Notes under the pieces: model-generated
The model's database searches: none
What the model saw: the letters and a program-made list of their open reading frames with translations, nothing else
What the model was told of the DNA's origin: nothing
Position numbers and translations under genes: made by a program
Shown: positions 1-9,496 of the stretch, one piece after another
Layout of the letters: each line of letters opens with the position of its first letter
How positions within the stretch are numbered: the first letter of the stretch is position 1
Origin: Thiomicrorhabdus aquaedulcis
Lineage (GTDB): Bacteria; Pseudomonadota; Gammaproteobacteria; Thiomicrospirales; Thiomicrospiraceae
DNA: 64,000 nucleotides
Direction of reading: 5' to 3'
NCBI RefSeq assembly: GCF_004001325.1
Contig: NZ_AP018722.1
Coordinates: 1-64,000 of the forward strand

Positions 1-119
1 TAATCTGCCGCATTAAAAGTCTTACAACAGACTCCCCCTCATTTTGTGTTTTAAAATTTTCTTGTTAGTGCCGGCCTATTTTTAGCCGCAATCAAGTTAA
101 TTTTCCTAAGGAAGCTATT
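1..119 (+). promoter_or_regulatory. Upstream region of dnaA
   Basis: This non-coding stretch leads into dnaA and carries an AAGGAAG ribosome binding site around 107-113, a few bases before the TTG start. I see no consensus DnaA box (TTATCCACA) in it, so the bulk of the origin probably lies upstream of the window. The promoter itself is not assignable by eye. Confidence 0.4.
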
Positions 120-1514
120 TTGACATCACTCTGGGCTCAAAGCCTCAAACACTTAGAAAATGATTTAAACGATCAGCAATTTCACACCTGGATAAGACCC
201 TTACAAGCCATCGAAGAAGAGTCTTTGATTCGTCTGCTCGCGCCTTCTACCTTTATTTTGGACTGGGTTAACAAAAAGTTAATGGATAACATCCGACAAG
301 CTGTTAGTTTGGCCGCTCCCATTAACACCCCAAAAGTGCAGCTAGAAGTGGGTGATTACAGCATCGAAAATATAGAAGAACCTCAACCCATGGTTCCGCA
401 AGCCATGCAAATGCCCAGCCACAATGCCACCGAGCAGGCCATTCAAAAAATCGCCATGGCTAATCCAGGAGCCGTACCTACCAAAACCGGCATTAAGCAC
501 AACTTAAACACCAAGTTTACCTTTGACACCTTTGTAGAAGGTAAAGCCAACCAATTGGCCGCCGCCGCCGCTCGTCAAGTGGCCGAAAATCCCGGTGGCA
601 GTTACAACCCATTTTTTATTTACGGTGGCGTAGGCTTGGGTAAAACCCACTTAATGCACGCCATTGGCAATCAGCTTATTAAAGACAAACCCGATGCGCG
701 CGTGGTGTATTTGCACTCTGAACGCTTTGTGGCCGACATGGTTAACGCCTTACGTCACAATAAAATTGACGAATTTAAACGCTTTTATCGCTCGCTAGAC
801 GCGCTGTTAATTGACGATATTCAATTTTTTGCCAAAAAAGAGCAGTCGCAAGAAGAGTTTTTTCACACCTTTAACACGCTGTTAGAAGGCAATAAGCAGG
901 TTATTTTAACCAGTGATCGTTTTCCAAAAGAGGTGGACGGCTTAGAAGATCGTCTTAAATCGCGTTTTGGCTGGGGATTAACCATTGCGGTTGAGCCGCC
1001 CGAGTTTGAAATGCGTGTGGCGATTTTACTTAAAAAAGCCTCAGAATTTGGCGTGTTGTTGCCCGATGAAGTCGCCTTTTTTATTGCCAAACGTCTGCGC
1101 GGCAACGTGCGTGATTTAGAAGGTGCGCTTAAACGCGTCGGCGCATTTGCCCAGTTTACTCAACAAGTCTTAACCGTAGAGTTGGTCAAAGAGGCGTTAA
1201 AAGACTTATTGGCACTGCAACAAAAAATGGTCACCCTCGAAAACATCCAAAAAACCGTCGCCGATTATTATAAAATCCGAGTGGCTGATATTTTGTCTAA
1301 ACGCCGCACACGTAACATTGCGCGCCCTAGACAGATGGCCATGGGCATTGCCAAAGAGCTCACCAATCACAGTTTGCCCGAAATTGGCGATGCGTTTGGT
1401 GGCCGCGACCACACCACGGTATTGCACGCGGTGCGTAAAATTAAAGAACTGCGCGAAACCGATCATCGTATTGACGATGACTTTAACAGCTTATTACGAA
1501 TAATCACCAACTAG
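120..1514 (+). CDS. dnaA: Chromosomal replication initiator DnaA
   Basis: DnaA is the AAA+ protein that binds DnaA boxes, melts the origin and loads the replicative helicase. The 464-residue length is normal. The N-terminal domain I opens with a typical MTSLWAQ start. The ATPase carries Walker A GGVGLGKT at about 169-176 and Walker B LLIDDIQ at about 229-235. The C-terminal DNA-binding domain IV contains the signature [11 protein letters not shown]. The start is TTG, chosen because AAGGAAG lies just upstream and the N-terminus matches family members. dnaN follows 31 bp downstream on the same strand, the usual order at an origin. Confidence 0.98.
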   Translation: MTSLWAQSLKHLENDLNDQQFHTWIRPLQAIEEESLIRLLAPSTFILDWVNKKLMDNIRQAVSLAAPINTPKVQLEVGDYSIENIEEPQPMVPQAMQMPSHNATEQAIQKIAMANPGAVPTKTGIKHNLNTKFTFDTFVEGKANQLAAAAARQVAENPGGSYNPFFIYGGVGLGKTHLMHAIGNQLIKDKPDARVVYLHSERFVADMVNALRHNKIDEFKRFYRSLDALLIDDIQFFAKKEQSQEEFFHTFNTLLEGNKQVILTSDRFPKEVDGLEDRLKSRFGWGLTIAVEPPEFEMRVAILLKKASEFGVLLPDEVAFFIAKRLRGNVRDLEGALKRVGAFAQFTQQVLTVELVKEALKDLLALQQKMVTLENIQKTVADYYKIRVADILSKRRTRNIARPRQMAMGIAKELTNHSLPEIGDAFGGRDHTTVLHAVRKIKELRETDHRIDDDFNSLLRIITN

Positions 1515-1545
1515 AGTTCAATAGAGTTCAACAAAGGCATTTAGC

Positions 1546-2655
1546 ATGAAAATCAGTCTAACGCGTGAAAACCTTTTAAAAGTTCTGCAAACCGTCGGTG
1601 GCGTAGTCGAAAAACGCCAAACCATGCCCATTTTAGGCAACTTACTGTTTCAAGTATCCAACAACACGCTCACCGTTACCGCCTCGGATTTAGAAATTGA
1701 AACCCGCGCGCAAGCCGAGTTAGAGTCGTCCGATGTGGCCCAATTTGCCATTACCCTACCGGCCATGAAACTCATTAACATTGTGCGTTCTTTGCCCGAC
1801 GGTTTAACCATTGTGATGGAGTTTGTAGACAGTCGTTGTAATCTGTCGGCTGGGCGTTCGCGCTTTAAATTGTCCACCTTACCGGCCGACGATTTTCCAA
1901 CCCTAGATTTAACCCAAACCGAACTGTCGTTTTCGTTGTCGCAACATCAGCTTAAACACCTTATTGCCCATTCGAGCTTTGCCATGGCCAGTCAAGATGT
2001 GCGTTTTTATTTAAACGGCATGTTGTTTGACATCAGTGGTCATTCACTGCGCGTGGTCGCCACCGACGGTCACCGTTTATCAACGTGTGCGACCGATTTG
2101 GCCATCGAAGGCTTAACACCGACCCAAGCCATTTTGCCACGCAAAGGCGTTATGGAGCTGGCCAAACTGATTGGCGACGACGACACGCTGATTGAATTTT
2201 CACTGGCCAAGAACTATCTAACCGTTCAGTTTGAAGACACCGTATTTACCTGTAAATTAGTCGACGGACGTTTTCCCGATTACCGTCGGGTTATTCCGCA
2301 GCACAACGATCAATTTATTCAAACCGATCGCGAATTGTTACGCAGCTTATTGCAACGCGCCTCCATTTTATCCAACGATAAATTTAAGGGCATTCGCTTA
2401 ATTTTAAGCCAAAACTTATTGGCGGTAGACGCGTCTAACAGCGAACAAGACGAATCGCACGAAGACATGGCCATTGATTACAACGGCCCCGAAATGGAAA
2501 TTGGCTTTAACGTCAGTTACATTCTAGACGTGCTTAATTCCATGCAAGAAGACGTGGTGACCTTGCTGCTTAAAGATTCCAACAGCAGCTGTTTGGTAGA
2601 GGCCAACTCTGACACCGTTACCTGCCAACACGTCATTATGCCCATGCGTTTGTAG
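1546..2655 (+). CDS. dnaN: DNA polymerase III beta subunit (sliding clamp)
   Basis: This is the ring-shaped processivity clamp that tethers DNA polymerase III and also docks MutS, ligase and Hda. At 369 residues it has the normal three-domain length. The N-terminus MKISLTRENLLKVLQ and the C-terminal ending VIMPMRL are characteristic; the last residues form part of the clamp that binds partner peptides. It sits directly behind dnaA and is probably co-transcribed with it. Confidence 0.98.
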   Translation: MKISLTRENLLKVLQTVGGVVEKRQTMPILGNLLFQVSNNTLTVTASDLEIETRAQAELESSDVAQFAITLPAMKLINIVRSLPDGLTIVMEFVDSRCNLSAGRSRFKLSTLPADDFPTLDLTQTELSFSLSQHQLKHLIAHSSFAMASQDVRFYLNGMLFDISGHSLRVVATDGHRLSTCATDLAIEGLTPTQAILPRKGVMELAKLIGDDDTLIEFSLAKNYLTVQFEDTVFTCKLVDGRFPDYRRVIPQHNDQFIQTDRELLRSLLQRASILSNDKFKGIRLILSQNLLAVDASNSEQDESHEDMAIDYNGPEMEIGFNVSYILDVLNSMQEDVVTLLLKDSNSSCLVEANSDTVTCQHVIMPMRL

Positions 2656-2707
2656 CAGGTTAATTTTACACACGCCTTAAACGCTCCGGACTTTTTAGAC
2701 ACCGACT

Positions 2708-3601
2708 ATGACCAAAAATCGCCTTATTCGCATTGCCACCTACGCCTCGGTGGCCATTGCGGTGCTGTTACTTTTGCTAAAAGTGTACGCTTGGTCGCAA
2801 ACCGGTTCGGCCAGTATTTTGGCCTCACTGCTCGATTCAGCCCTCGACATTGCCGCCTCGGTGATGATTGTCATTGCCGTTCACATTGCCCAAGTTCCCC
2901 CCGACAACGAGCATCGTTTTGGTCATGGCAAAGCCGAACCTTTGGCCGCACTGGCGCAAAGTGTCTTTATTGCTGGCTCGGCGGGGTATTTGGTGCTCTA
3001 CGCGCTCGACCGTCTGTATAACCCGCAAGCCATCCAAAACCCCGAAATTGGTTTGTGGGTTATGTTATCGTCTTTGGTGTTTACCATAGGCCTGGTGGCG
3101 TTTCAACGCTATGTCATTGCGCAAACCCAATCTACCGCTATTAAAGCCGACTCGTTGCATTATGTATCGGACATTATGGCCAATTTATTGGTTATTGCCG
3201 GGCTGTTTTTAAGCCACCTGAAATGGCTCGACCCCGTATTGGCCTTGGTCATTGCCGGCTGGATTTTATACAGTGCGGTGTCGCTGGCTAAAGAATCGGC
3301 CAATCAACTTCTGGATCGCGAACTGCCACAAGCCATGCGCAATCAAATTCAGCACATTATTTTAAGTACGCCCGATGTCAAAGGCTACAACGATTTGCGC
3401 ACCTATCAATCGGGCCCTAATCGCTTTGTGCAATTTGATTTGGAGCTGGACGACGATTTAACCTTAAAACAGAGCCACACCATTGCCGAACGCGTCACCA
3501 AAAGCCTTAAAAACGCCTTTGGCAATTTGGACGTAATGATTCACCAAGAACCGGTCAGCTTAAAAGATCACCCATCGCACCACACATGGGGCGAAAACTA
3601 A
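2708..3601 (+). CDS. fieF: Cation diffusion facilitator, FieF-type Fe/Zn exporter
   Basis: This is an inner-membrane cation/proton antiporter of the CDF family, 297 residues. Several membrane segments fill the first 200 residues and a cytoplasmic ferredoxin-like domain follows. The transport-site residues line up with E. coli FieF: D43 and D47 in SLLDSALD, and H151 and D155 in HYVSD. The H/D pattern resembles FieF (Fe2+/Zn2+) rather than ZitB-type exporters, but substrate is inferred. It sits between dnaN and recF, and its stop lies only 6 bp before the recF start. It thus interrupts a usually conserved replication operon. Confidence 0.88.
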   Translation: MTKNRLIRIATYASVAIAVLLLLLKVYAWSQTGSASILASLLDSALDIAASVMIVIAVHIAQVPPDNEHRFGHGKAEPLAALAQSVFIAGSAGYLVLYALDRLYNPQAIQNPEIGLWVMLSSLVFTIGLVAFQRYVIAQTQSTAIKADSLHYVSDIMANLLVIAGLFLSHLKWLDPVLALVIAGWILYSAVSLAKESANQLLDRELPQAMRNQIQHIILSTPDVKGYNDLRTYQSGPNRFVQFDLELDDDLTLKQSHTIAERVTKSLKNAFGNLDVMIHQEPVSLKDHPSHHTWGEN

Positions 3602-3607
3602 GCCCTA

Positions 3608-4714
3608 ATGACTCACATTACCCAACTGACGGTGCAACAATTTCGCAACTGCCATCAAGCTAATTTAAGTTTAAGCCCCGGTTTAAATTTAATTGTGGGC
3701 GACAATGCTGCCGGAAAAACCTCGCTGATTGAAGCCATTTGGGTCTTGGCCACCGGGCGTTCGTTTAGAACGGCTAAACCTCAACAACTGATTGAGCACA
3801 CGCAAACCGATTGCACGGTGTTTGCGGCGGTGAGTTCGAGTTTTAGTACGAGTTCTCATCACAACCCATCCAAAACACATCGCTTGGGATTGCAAAAAAG
3901 TGCGCTCAACACCACGTTGCGAGTGGACGGTGAAACCACGCAATCGCAAGCCGAACTGGCGCGCTTATTGCCCGTGCAACTACTCACCCCCGAAAGCCAC
4001 CGTTTGTTAGAAGAAGGCCCTAAAGCGCGTCGCCAATTTATGGACTGGGGCTGTTTTCATCAACACCCCGAATTTGCGGGTGTATGGCGAACTTACCAAC
4101 GGGCGTTAAAACAGCGTAATCACGCTTTAAAACGCCGCTTACCCAAAGCCCAAATTCAGCTTTGGGACAGTGCGGTGGTGGACAATGCCCTGGCGATTGA
4201 CGCCATTCGTCAAGACTATTTGGCGCAACTTACCCCGTATTTACTGACCTTTTGCCAAGCCTTAATGCCCGAACTCACCACCACGGTGCAGTGCCAATAC
4301 CGTGCCGGCTGGTCTAAAGGTTGCGACAATTTGCTTGGCTTGTTTGAGCAAAGTTTTGACGCCGACTTACGCATGGGACATACTCAATTTGGCGCGCACC
4401 GTGCCGACATTCGCTTTAAATTTGGTGCGGCTGAAGCCTTAGACACGCTGTCGCGCGGCCAACAAAAACTATTTGTGTGCGCCCTGCTACTGGCGCAAGC
4501 CAGTTTGCATGAAAAAGTAGTGCAAGAACCCATTATCATGCTCATCGACGACCTGCCCGCCGAACTAGACGCCACCCATCGCTTAAAACTGCTTGAACTG
4601 TTGCAAATTCTGAATATTCAACACATCATCACCAGCACCGCGCAGTCGCTGATTCCCATTCTTAACCCCGACACCACGCAAATTTGGTCGTTGCACGATG
4701 GCGCGATTGTTTGA
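3608..4714 (+). CDS. recF: DNA replication and repair protein RecF
   Basis: RecF is an SMC-like ATPase that with RecO and RecR loads RecA at single-strand gaps. It has 368 residues. Walker A GDNAAGKT is at 31-38, the ABC-type signature is in LSRGQQKL, and a Walker B-like stretch IIMLIDDLPAELD follows. It starts 6 bp after the fieF stop, so the two are probably translated from one message. The usual next gene, gyrB, is absent and cmoB follows instead. A perfect GACCAGGCCTGGTC palindrome lies 8 bp beyond the stop. Confidence 0.97.
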   Translation: MTHITQLTVQQFRNCHQANLSLSPGLNLIVGDNAAGKTSLIEAIWVLATGRSFRTAKPQQLIEHTQTDCTVFAAVSSSFSTSSHHNPSKTHRLGLQKSALNTTLRVDGETTQSQAELARLLPVQLLTPESHRLLEEGPKARRQFMDWGCFHQHPEFAGVWRTYQRALKQRNHALKRRLPKAQIQLWDSAVVDNALAIDAIRQDYLAQLTPYLLTFCQALMPELTTTVQCQYRAGWSKGCDNLLGLFEQSFDADLRMGHTQFGAHRADIRFKFGAAEALDTLSRGQQKLFVCALLLAQASLHEKVVQEPIIMLIDDLPAELDATHRLKLLELLQILNIQHIITSTAQSLIPILNPDTTQIWSLHDGAIV

Positions 4715-4721
4715 TTATATT

Positions 4722-4735
4722 GACCAGGCCTGGTC
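4722..4735. repeat. Iterated palindrome GACCAGGCCTGGTC, intergenic
   Basis: A perfect 14-bp palindrome just downstream of the recF stop. It is one of 28 copies of the CCAGGCCTGG core in the window. Confidence 0.95.
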
Positions 4736-4804
4736 TAATGCAAAACACGTGCTCATAACGAAATAATCGTCGTATAATCAGTGCCATTAATTTGTTACGG
4801 ATAG

Positions 4805-4818
4805 GTTTCACGTGAAAC
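4805..4818. other. parS-like ParB binding site overlapping the cmoB start
   Basis: GTTTCACGTGAAAC is a perfect 14-bp palindrome matching the inner 14 bases of the bacterial parS consensus TGTTTCACGTGAAACA. The outer pair reads G and A, so the 16-mer has one mismatch. It lies about 5 kb from dnaA, as expected for a segregation centre near the origin. The GTG start codon of cmoB (4812) is inside the site. ParB binding is inference. Confidence 0.85.
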
Positions 4819-5807
4819 ACCACTACACTTCTTTTTGGCCACACCTTAACGACCCCAAACTAAGCGAATGGCAGAGCCAATTACCGGCCTTAATAGACGC
4901 CGCACTGTTGCCCGATGGCAATGGCAATTTGCCGCGTTGGCAGGCGGCGTTGGACAGCTTAAATCAACTGCCGAGCCATCAGCCGCACGCCCTTGACCAG
5001 GCCTGGGTAAGTGCCGGTGACCCAACGACCTTAACGCCCCAACAACATGAACGACTCGAAACCGCATTGCGTGCATTGCACCCTTGGCGTAAGGGGCCGT
5101 TTAAGTTGTTTGATATTGAAATCGACACCGAATGGCACTCGGATTGGAAATGGGATCGTGTGCTGCCGCATTTAGCCCCCTTGCAAGACCAAGCGGTGCT
5201 CGACATTGGCTGTGGCAGCGGCTATCACCTCTGGCGCATGTTGGGACAAGGCGCTCGGTTGGCCATTGGCGTTGACCCAAGCTTGCTGTTTATGAGCCAA
5301 TTTTTGGCGCTCAAACAGTTTATTGGCCAACAACAACCCGCGTACTTTTTGCCCTTAACCCTAGAGCAACTGCCGGTGTCGCCCAAAGGCGGTTTTTTTG
5401 ATACCGTGTTTTCAATGGGCGTTTTGTATCATCGACGCTCGCCCATTGACCATATTTACGAGCTTAAAGCCCAACTTAAACCCGGTGGCCAATTGGTACT
5501 GGAAACCTTAGTCATTGACGAAAAACAGGGGCAATTATTAGTGCCCCAAGATCGCTATGCGCAAATGCGCAATGTCTGGTTTTTACCTTCGGTGCCCGAA
5601 CTCACACGCTGGTTAGAGCGCTGTGGTTTTAGCAACGTGCGCTGTGTCGATTTAAACCAAACCAGCACTGCCGAGCAACGCAGCACCGATTGGATGCAAT
5701 GGAATTCGTTAGAATCGTTTTTAGACCCAAACGACCACAACTTAACCATTGAAGGCCATCCTGCCCCCTTACGCGCGGTGATGTTGTGCAATGTGCCCGT
5801 CGCGTAA
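4812..5807 (+). CDS. cmoB: tRNA U34 carboxymethyltransferase CmoB
   Basis: CmoB transfers a carboxymethyl group from carboxy-SAM to 5-hydroxyuridine at the tRNA wobble position, giving cmo5U. The 331-residue length is normal. The SAM-binding motif is LDIGCGSGYHLWRM, and SMGVLYHRRSP and QDRYAQMRNVW are strongly CmoB-like. The start is GTG, preceded by GGATAGG with normal spacing and lying inside a parS palindrome. CmoA, which makes the cofactor, is not in the window. An in-frame copy of the iterated palindrome (4997-5006) encodes DQAW. Confidence 0.95.
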   Translation: MKHHYTSFWPHLNDPKLSEWQSQLPALIDAALLPDGNGNLPRWQAALDSLNQLPSHQPHALDQAWVSAGDPTTLTPQQHERLETALRALHPWRKGPFKLFDIEIDTEWHSDWKWDRVLPHLAPLQDQAVLDIGCGSGYHLWRMLGQGARLAIGVDPSLLFMSQFLALKQFIGQQQPAYFLPLTLEQLPVSPKGGFFDTVFSMGVLYHRRSPIDHIYELKAQLKPGGQLVLETLVIDEKQGQLLVPQDRYAQMRNVWFLPSVPELTRWLERCGFSNVRCVDLNQTSTAEQRSTDWMQWNSLESFLDPNDHNLTIEGHPAPLRAVMLCNVPVA

Positions 5808-5812
5808 ATAAT

Positions 5813-5826
5813 GAGACCTTTGCACG
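5813..5826. repeat. Solitary GAGACCTTTGCACG end-like repeat
   Basis: This matches the terminal inverted repeat of the MITE-like elements at 25504 and 29071, but no partner end is visible nearby. It is probably a remnant of an element end. Confidence 0.5.
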
Positions 5827-5840
5827 ATATAAACCAACTG

Positions 5841-5852
5841 ACCAGGCCTGGT
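5841..5852. repeat. Iterated palindrome ACCAGGCCTGGT, intergenic
   Basis: A copy in the gap between cmoB and the MoxR gene, about 34 bp after the cmoB stop. Confidence 0.93.
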
Positions 5853-5919
5853 GAAACGATTTTAACCATCTTAAACCGCTGTTAACCCACACCACAGCAT
5901 GATATCTAGGAAGTAGACC

Positions 5920-6963
5920 GTGTTTGAACCCATTGAGCCAAACAAAGAAACAATCCCTAAAAAGGCAATTGAAACAGCCGTTATGCTTGACCCCGCGCAC
6001 CCAGATTTTTTAGTGCAACGATTTCAGGCCTTGCAAGCGCACGTTAATGCACACATTATTGGCCAGCCGCACTTAACACAACGATTGTTAATAGCGCTGT
6101 TATCCGACGGGCATTTATTGGTAGAAGGTCCACCAGGCCTGGCCAAGACCAAAGCCATTAAAGTCTTGGCACAATCCATCGAAGGCCAATTTCATCGCAT
6201 TCAATTCACCCCCGATTTATTGCCCTCGGACATTACCGGTACAGACATTTATCGACCCGAAACGGGTCAATTTGAGTTTCAAAAGGGGCCAATTTTTCAC
6301 AACCTTATTTTGGCCGATGAAATTAATCGCGCGCCCGCCAAAGTGCAATCGGCGCTGCTTGAGGCCATGGCCGAAGGTCAAATAAGTGTCGGCAAACGCA
6401 CCTTGTCGTTAGACCCACTGTTTATGGTGATGGCCACGCAAAATCCATTAGAGCAAGAAGGGACGTATGCCTTGCCAGAAGCGCAATTAGACCGCTTTAT
6501 GCTGCACGTTAACATTGGCTACCCTAACGCACAGGCCGAACACCAAATTTTAGAATTGGTTGAAAACGAAGCGCGCGCACTGAGCCCAGATGAGTTTGAG
6601 CCCATAGCCCAAGAGTCTTTGTTTGACGCACGTCGCGCCATTTTAAATTTGCACATGGCGCAAGCCATCAAAACCTATATTGTCGAATTGGTTATGGCCA
6701 CCCGACAACCGCAACAATACAACGACACACTGGCCAAGCATATTGCCTACGGCGTAAGCCCACGCGCCACCATTGCTTTATCGCGTGGTGCGCGCGCTCA
6801 CGCTTGGTTAAACGGCCGCACTTACGTTAACCCTGACGATGTAACCGCAGTGATTCACGATGTGTTTAGACACCGTTTATTGCTTAACTTTGAGGCGCAA
6901 TCGCAAGGTTTAAGTGTGGACGATGTGGTTAATCAAATTTTAGAACTCGTGCCCGTTACATGA
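5920..6963 (+). CDS. MoxR-family AAA+ ATPase
   Basis: MoxR ATPases act with von Willebrand factor A proteins as chaperone-like machines for protein maturation or envelope stress. This one has 347 residues. Walker A GPPGLAKTK is at about 70-78, Walker B LILADEI at about 129-135, and a sensor region with ATQNPLEQEGTYALPEAQLDR follows. The GTG start has TAGGAAG about 7 bp upstream. It is the first of six co-directional genes forming a Bat-type operon. A palindrome copy at 6133-6142 falls in the Walker A codons, where the PGL residues of GPPGLAK are read from it. Confidence 0.95.
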   Translation: MFEPIEPNKETIPKKAIETAVMLDPAHPDFLVQRFQALQAHVNAHIIGQPHLTQRLLIALLSDGHLLVEGPPGLAKTKAIKVLAQSIEGQFHRIQFTPDLLPSDITGTDIYRPETGQFEFQKGPIFHNLILADEINRAPAKVQSALLEAMAEGQISVGKRTLSLDPLFMVMATQNPLEQEGTYALPEAQLDRFMLHVNIGYPNAQAEHQILELVENEARALSPDEFEPIAQESLFDARRAILNLHMAQAIKTYIVELVMATRQPQQYNDTLAKHIAYGVSPRATIALSRGARAHAWLNGRTYVNPDDVTAVIHDVFRHRLLLNFEAQSQGLSVDDVVNQILELVPVT

Positions 6964-6991
6964 ACATCTTGAATACATTAAGTTCACTGTT

Positions 6992-7924
6992 ATGAGCACA
7001 GACAACCCCCAACTACTTTACAGCACGCTTGAACCTTTAATGGCATGGCAATTTCAGGTTAAAACGCGAAAATTTGTGGCGCATCAAGCCTTGCAAGCGC
7101 AACAAACCGGAACCCATCACGCCTTGCGTAAAGGCCGAGGCATGAGTTTTAGTGAAGTACGTCAATACCAACCAGGCGACGACATTCGCCATATGGATTG
7201 GCGGGTTACTGCGCGCACCCAAAAACCGCATACCAAAGTATTTATTGAAGAACACGAACGCCCCACTTTGTTGGTGTGCGAACAATCCCCAGCGCTGTTT
7301 TTTGCCTCACAAACCCGCTTAAAAGCCGTGCAGGCGCTTAACATTTGCGCCATTTTAGGATGGGTCGCTTTGGCGCAGCACGATAAAGTAGGCAGTTTAA
7401 GCTTTAATCATCTTAACCAGGCCTGGCAAGCCCCCAAAAACTCACCAACGACATTAATGCACGGTTTACAAAACGCCATTCAGCTGCAAAGCCAACTCAA
7501 CGCTCCGGCGGCCGTGTCGAGTTCTCTTTGGCAAAACGCACTGCAAAAATTAACGCAAATGGTTAAACCCGGCAGCAAAATTTTTTTTGTGGGCGACTTG
7601 CTTAACCTAAATACGACCAGCCTTACACTGTTAAGCCAATTACGAAGACATAACGAACTGGTGGCCATTCACATTGTTGACCCATTAGAACAATCCCTGC
7701 CCAAGCTGGGCTGGTTAAGCTTACAAGCAACACCCGATGCAGATACCGCGCCCATGCGTCTTAACAGTTTTAAAGACAGCACACGCACCGATTACGCCGA
7801 CAGCTATGTGCGCGCTTGGCAAGAGGCTCAAGCACACTGTATTACGTTGGGTATTCCGCTTATACAAATTGCCAACACTGACCATCCATTGCACGCCTTG
7901 CTTGCACACAAAGTGATTCAATAA
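6992..7924 (+). CDS. DUF58 protein of the Bat operon
   Basis: DUF58 proteins accompany MoxR ATPases and VWA proteins; their biochemical role is unsettled. This 310-residue protein contains the family core YQPGDDIRHMDWRVTAR at about 59-75. A C-terminal VWA-like fold is likely, as in the family. No convincing membrane segment is visible. It starts 28 bp after the MoxR gene and is followed 3 bp later by the DUF4381 gene, so it is operonic. An in-frame palindrome at 7417-7426 encodes NQAW. Confidence 0.92.
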   Translation: MSTDNPQLLYSTLEPLMAWQFQVKTRKFVAHQALQAQQTGTHHALRKGRGMSFSEVRQYQPGDDIRHMDWRVTARTQKPHTKVFIEEHERPTLLVCEQSPALFFASQTRLKAVQALNICAILGWVALAQHDKVGSLSFNHLNQAWQAPKNSPTTLMHGLQNAIQLQSQLNAPAAVSSSLWQNALQKLTQMVKPGSKIFFVGDLLNLNTTSLTLLSQLRRHNELVAIHIVDPLEQSLPKLGWLSLQATPDADTAPMRLNSFKDSTRTDYADSYVRAWQEAQAHCITLGIPLIQIANTDHPLHALLAHKVIQ

Positions 7925-7927
7925 CTC

Positions 7928-8443
7928 ATGTCAAATCCAAGCCCTAATCCTGTGCTCACGCCCGAATCGCTTAATGTCCTTAGCCAGTTGCACGACATTG
8001 TGTTGCCACAGGCCGTGGGTTGGTGGCCATTGGCGTTTAGCTGGTGGGTGCTTATTTTTAGCGTGGCTTCAATGCTTATTGGCCTAATTTGGTTTTTTAC
8101 CGATCGCCACAAACGTAATGCGTATCGACGTGAAGCACTGGGCTTATTAAGCAACATTAATAACGATTCGAGCTTAAACGCACATCAAAAAATCTCGGCC
8201 ATTAATCGTCTGCTTAAACAAGTGGCTCTCACAGCCTATGGGCGTCACGCCGTGGCCGTATTAACCGACCAGGCCTGGTGTGATTTTTTGCATCAAAATG
8301 CCCATTACATTAAAGCGCCCGCCACCTTATTAGCGTGCCTTAACCTGGCCTATCAGCCTGTTGTATCCCCCACTGAAAGCCAAGCGGCCTTGATTATTTG
8401 GCACGACTACGCCAAACAGTGGATTTTAGGACACCACCAATGA
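7928..8443 (+). CDS. DUF4381 membrane protein of the Bat operon
   Basis: A 171-residue protein with one strong hydrophobic segment at about 34-56 and a cytoplasmic C-terminal domain, as in DUF4381 proteins found between DUF58 and VWA genes. Its precise role is unknown. Its stop codon overlaps the next ATG (ATGA), indicating translational coupling. The in-frame palindrome at 8269-8278 encodes DQAW. Confidence 0.88.
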   Translation: MSNPSPNPVLTPESLNVLSQLHDIVLPQAVGWWPLAFSWWVLIFSVASMLIGLIWFFTDRHKRNAYRREALGLLSNINNDSSLNAHQKISAINRLLKQVALTAYGRHAVAVLTDQAWCDFLHQNAHYIKAPATLLACLNLAYQPVVSPTESQAALIIWHDYAKQWILGHHQ

Positions 8444-9495
8444 ACAGCGTAACCGAGGTGTTTAGCTTTATAAGCCACGTGCAAAACCATTGGGACAGTT
8501 TTGAGTTTTTATACCCTTGGATGCTGGCGTTTTTACCCTTGCCGTGGTTAATTCGCAGCCTGTTAAAACCCGTACCAAAAAAACAACACCCCCTATTGGC
8601 ACCCCATATTGTGGCGCGTTTGCAGGCACATTTACCGCAACAAACTCAACTTATTCAACCGCAACGTCACGGTAAAATTGCGCTAGGATTTATTATTTTA
8701 TGGCTTTTACTCATACTTGCCGCCTTGCGTCCTATTTGGTTTTTAACCCCCACGCCATTTCACATCAGCGGTAAAGAGCTTATGTTGGCGGTCGATTTAT
8801 CGGGCTCCATGCAAAAAGCTGACATGTATTTGGGCGGGGACGACGTTGACCGACTCACCGCGGTAAAATCGGTAGTGGCTAATTTTATTGAGCAACGCCA
8901 AGGGGATAGAATGGGTTTAATTGTGTTTGGCACGCAAGCCTTTTTGCAAAGTCCACTTACTTACGATTTGACCACGCTCAACACCCTATTAGCCGAAACC
9001 CAAATTGGCATGGCCGGTAACAACACCGCCATTGGCGATGCTATTGGCTTAACCCTTAAACACCTGCGTCAAAAACAAAACACCCAAGCGGTGCTGATTT
9101 TACTCACCGACGGCTCCAATACCGCCGGCACGGTTGAACCCATTGCGGCGGCGCAAAAAGCCCAAACCCTAGGACTTAAAATTTACACCATTGGCGTAGG
9201 TCGCATGACTGACCGCACTGGACTGGATCGTTTTTTGGGCAGTAAAACCGACATGGACATTGCCACACTCGAACAGATTGCCCAACTCACTCAAGGGCGT
9301 TTTTATCACGCCAACGACACCCAACAACTGGCGCAAATTTATCAAGAAATTAATCAACTCGAATCGGTAGAACACCAAGTCAACAGCTACCGTCTTCGCA
9401 CCGAACTCTATGTTTGGCCATTGGGTGCGGCGTTTGTGCTCAGCCTAATCTTAGCGTTTGGCCATCTTCGTCACCAAAAACAGCAAGGTTCTTAA
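8440..9495 (+). CDS. batA: VWA domain membrane protein, BatA-like
   Basis: This is a membrane-anchored von Willebrand factor A protein. I chose the ATG at 8440, which overlaps the DUF4381 stop as ATGA, over an upstream in-frame TTG inside that gene. The result is 351 residues with N-terminal membrane segments near 22-40 and 80-100, the MIDAS motif DLSGSM at 119-124, a TDGSN loop, and a C-terminal helix near 320-342. This architecture matches BatA, which binds a divalent metal through the MIDAS. The next gene starts 1 bp after its stop. Confidence 0.92.
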   Translation: MNSVTEVFSFISHVQNHWDSFEFLYPWMLAFLPLPWLIRSLLKPVPKKQHPLLAPHIVARLQAHLPQQTQLIQPQRHGKIALGFIILWLLLILAALRPIWFLTPTPFHISGKELMLAVDLSGSMQKADMYLGGDDVDRLTAVKSVVANFIEQRQGDRMGLIVFGTQAFLQSPLTYDLTTLNTLLAETQIGMAGNNTAIGDAIGLTLKHLRQKQNTQAVLILLTDGSNTAGTVEPIAAAQKAQTLGLKIYTIGVGRMTDRTGLDRFLGSKTDMDIATLEQIAQLTQGRFYHANDTQQLAQIYQEINQLESVEHQVNSYRLRTELYVWPLGAAFVLSLILAFGHLRHQKQQGS

Positions 9496-9496
9496 C

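Noticed and set aside
8398-8439. Upstream TTG start for the BatA-like gene
   Set aside because: It lies inside the DUF4381 gene. The ATG at 8440 overlaps the DUF4381 stop as ATGA and gives a normal N-terminus.
9458-9496. Upstream ATG start for the BatB/C-like gene
   Set aside because: It lies within the end of batA. ATG 9497 directly after the batA stop gives a conventional BatB N-terminus (FLRPWWFLGALP).
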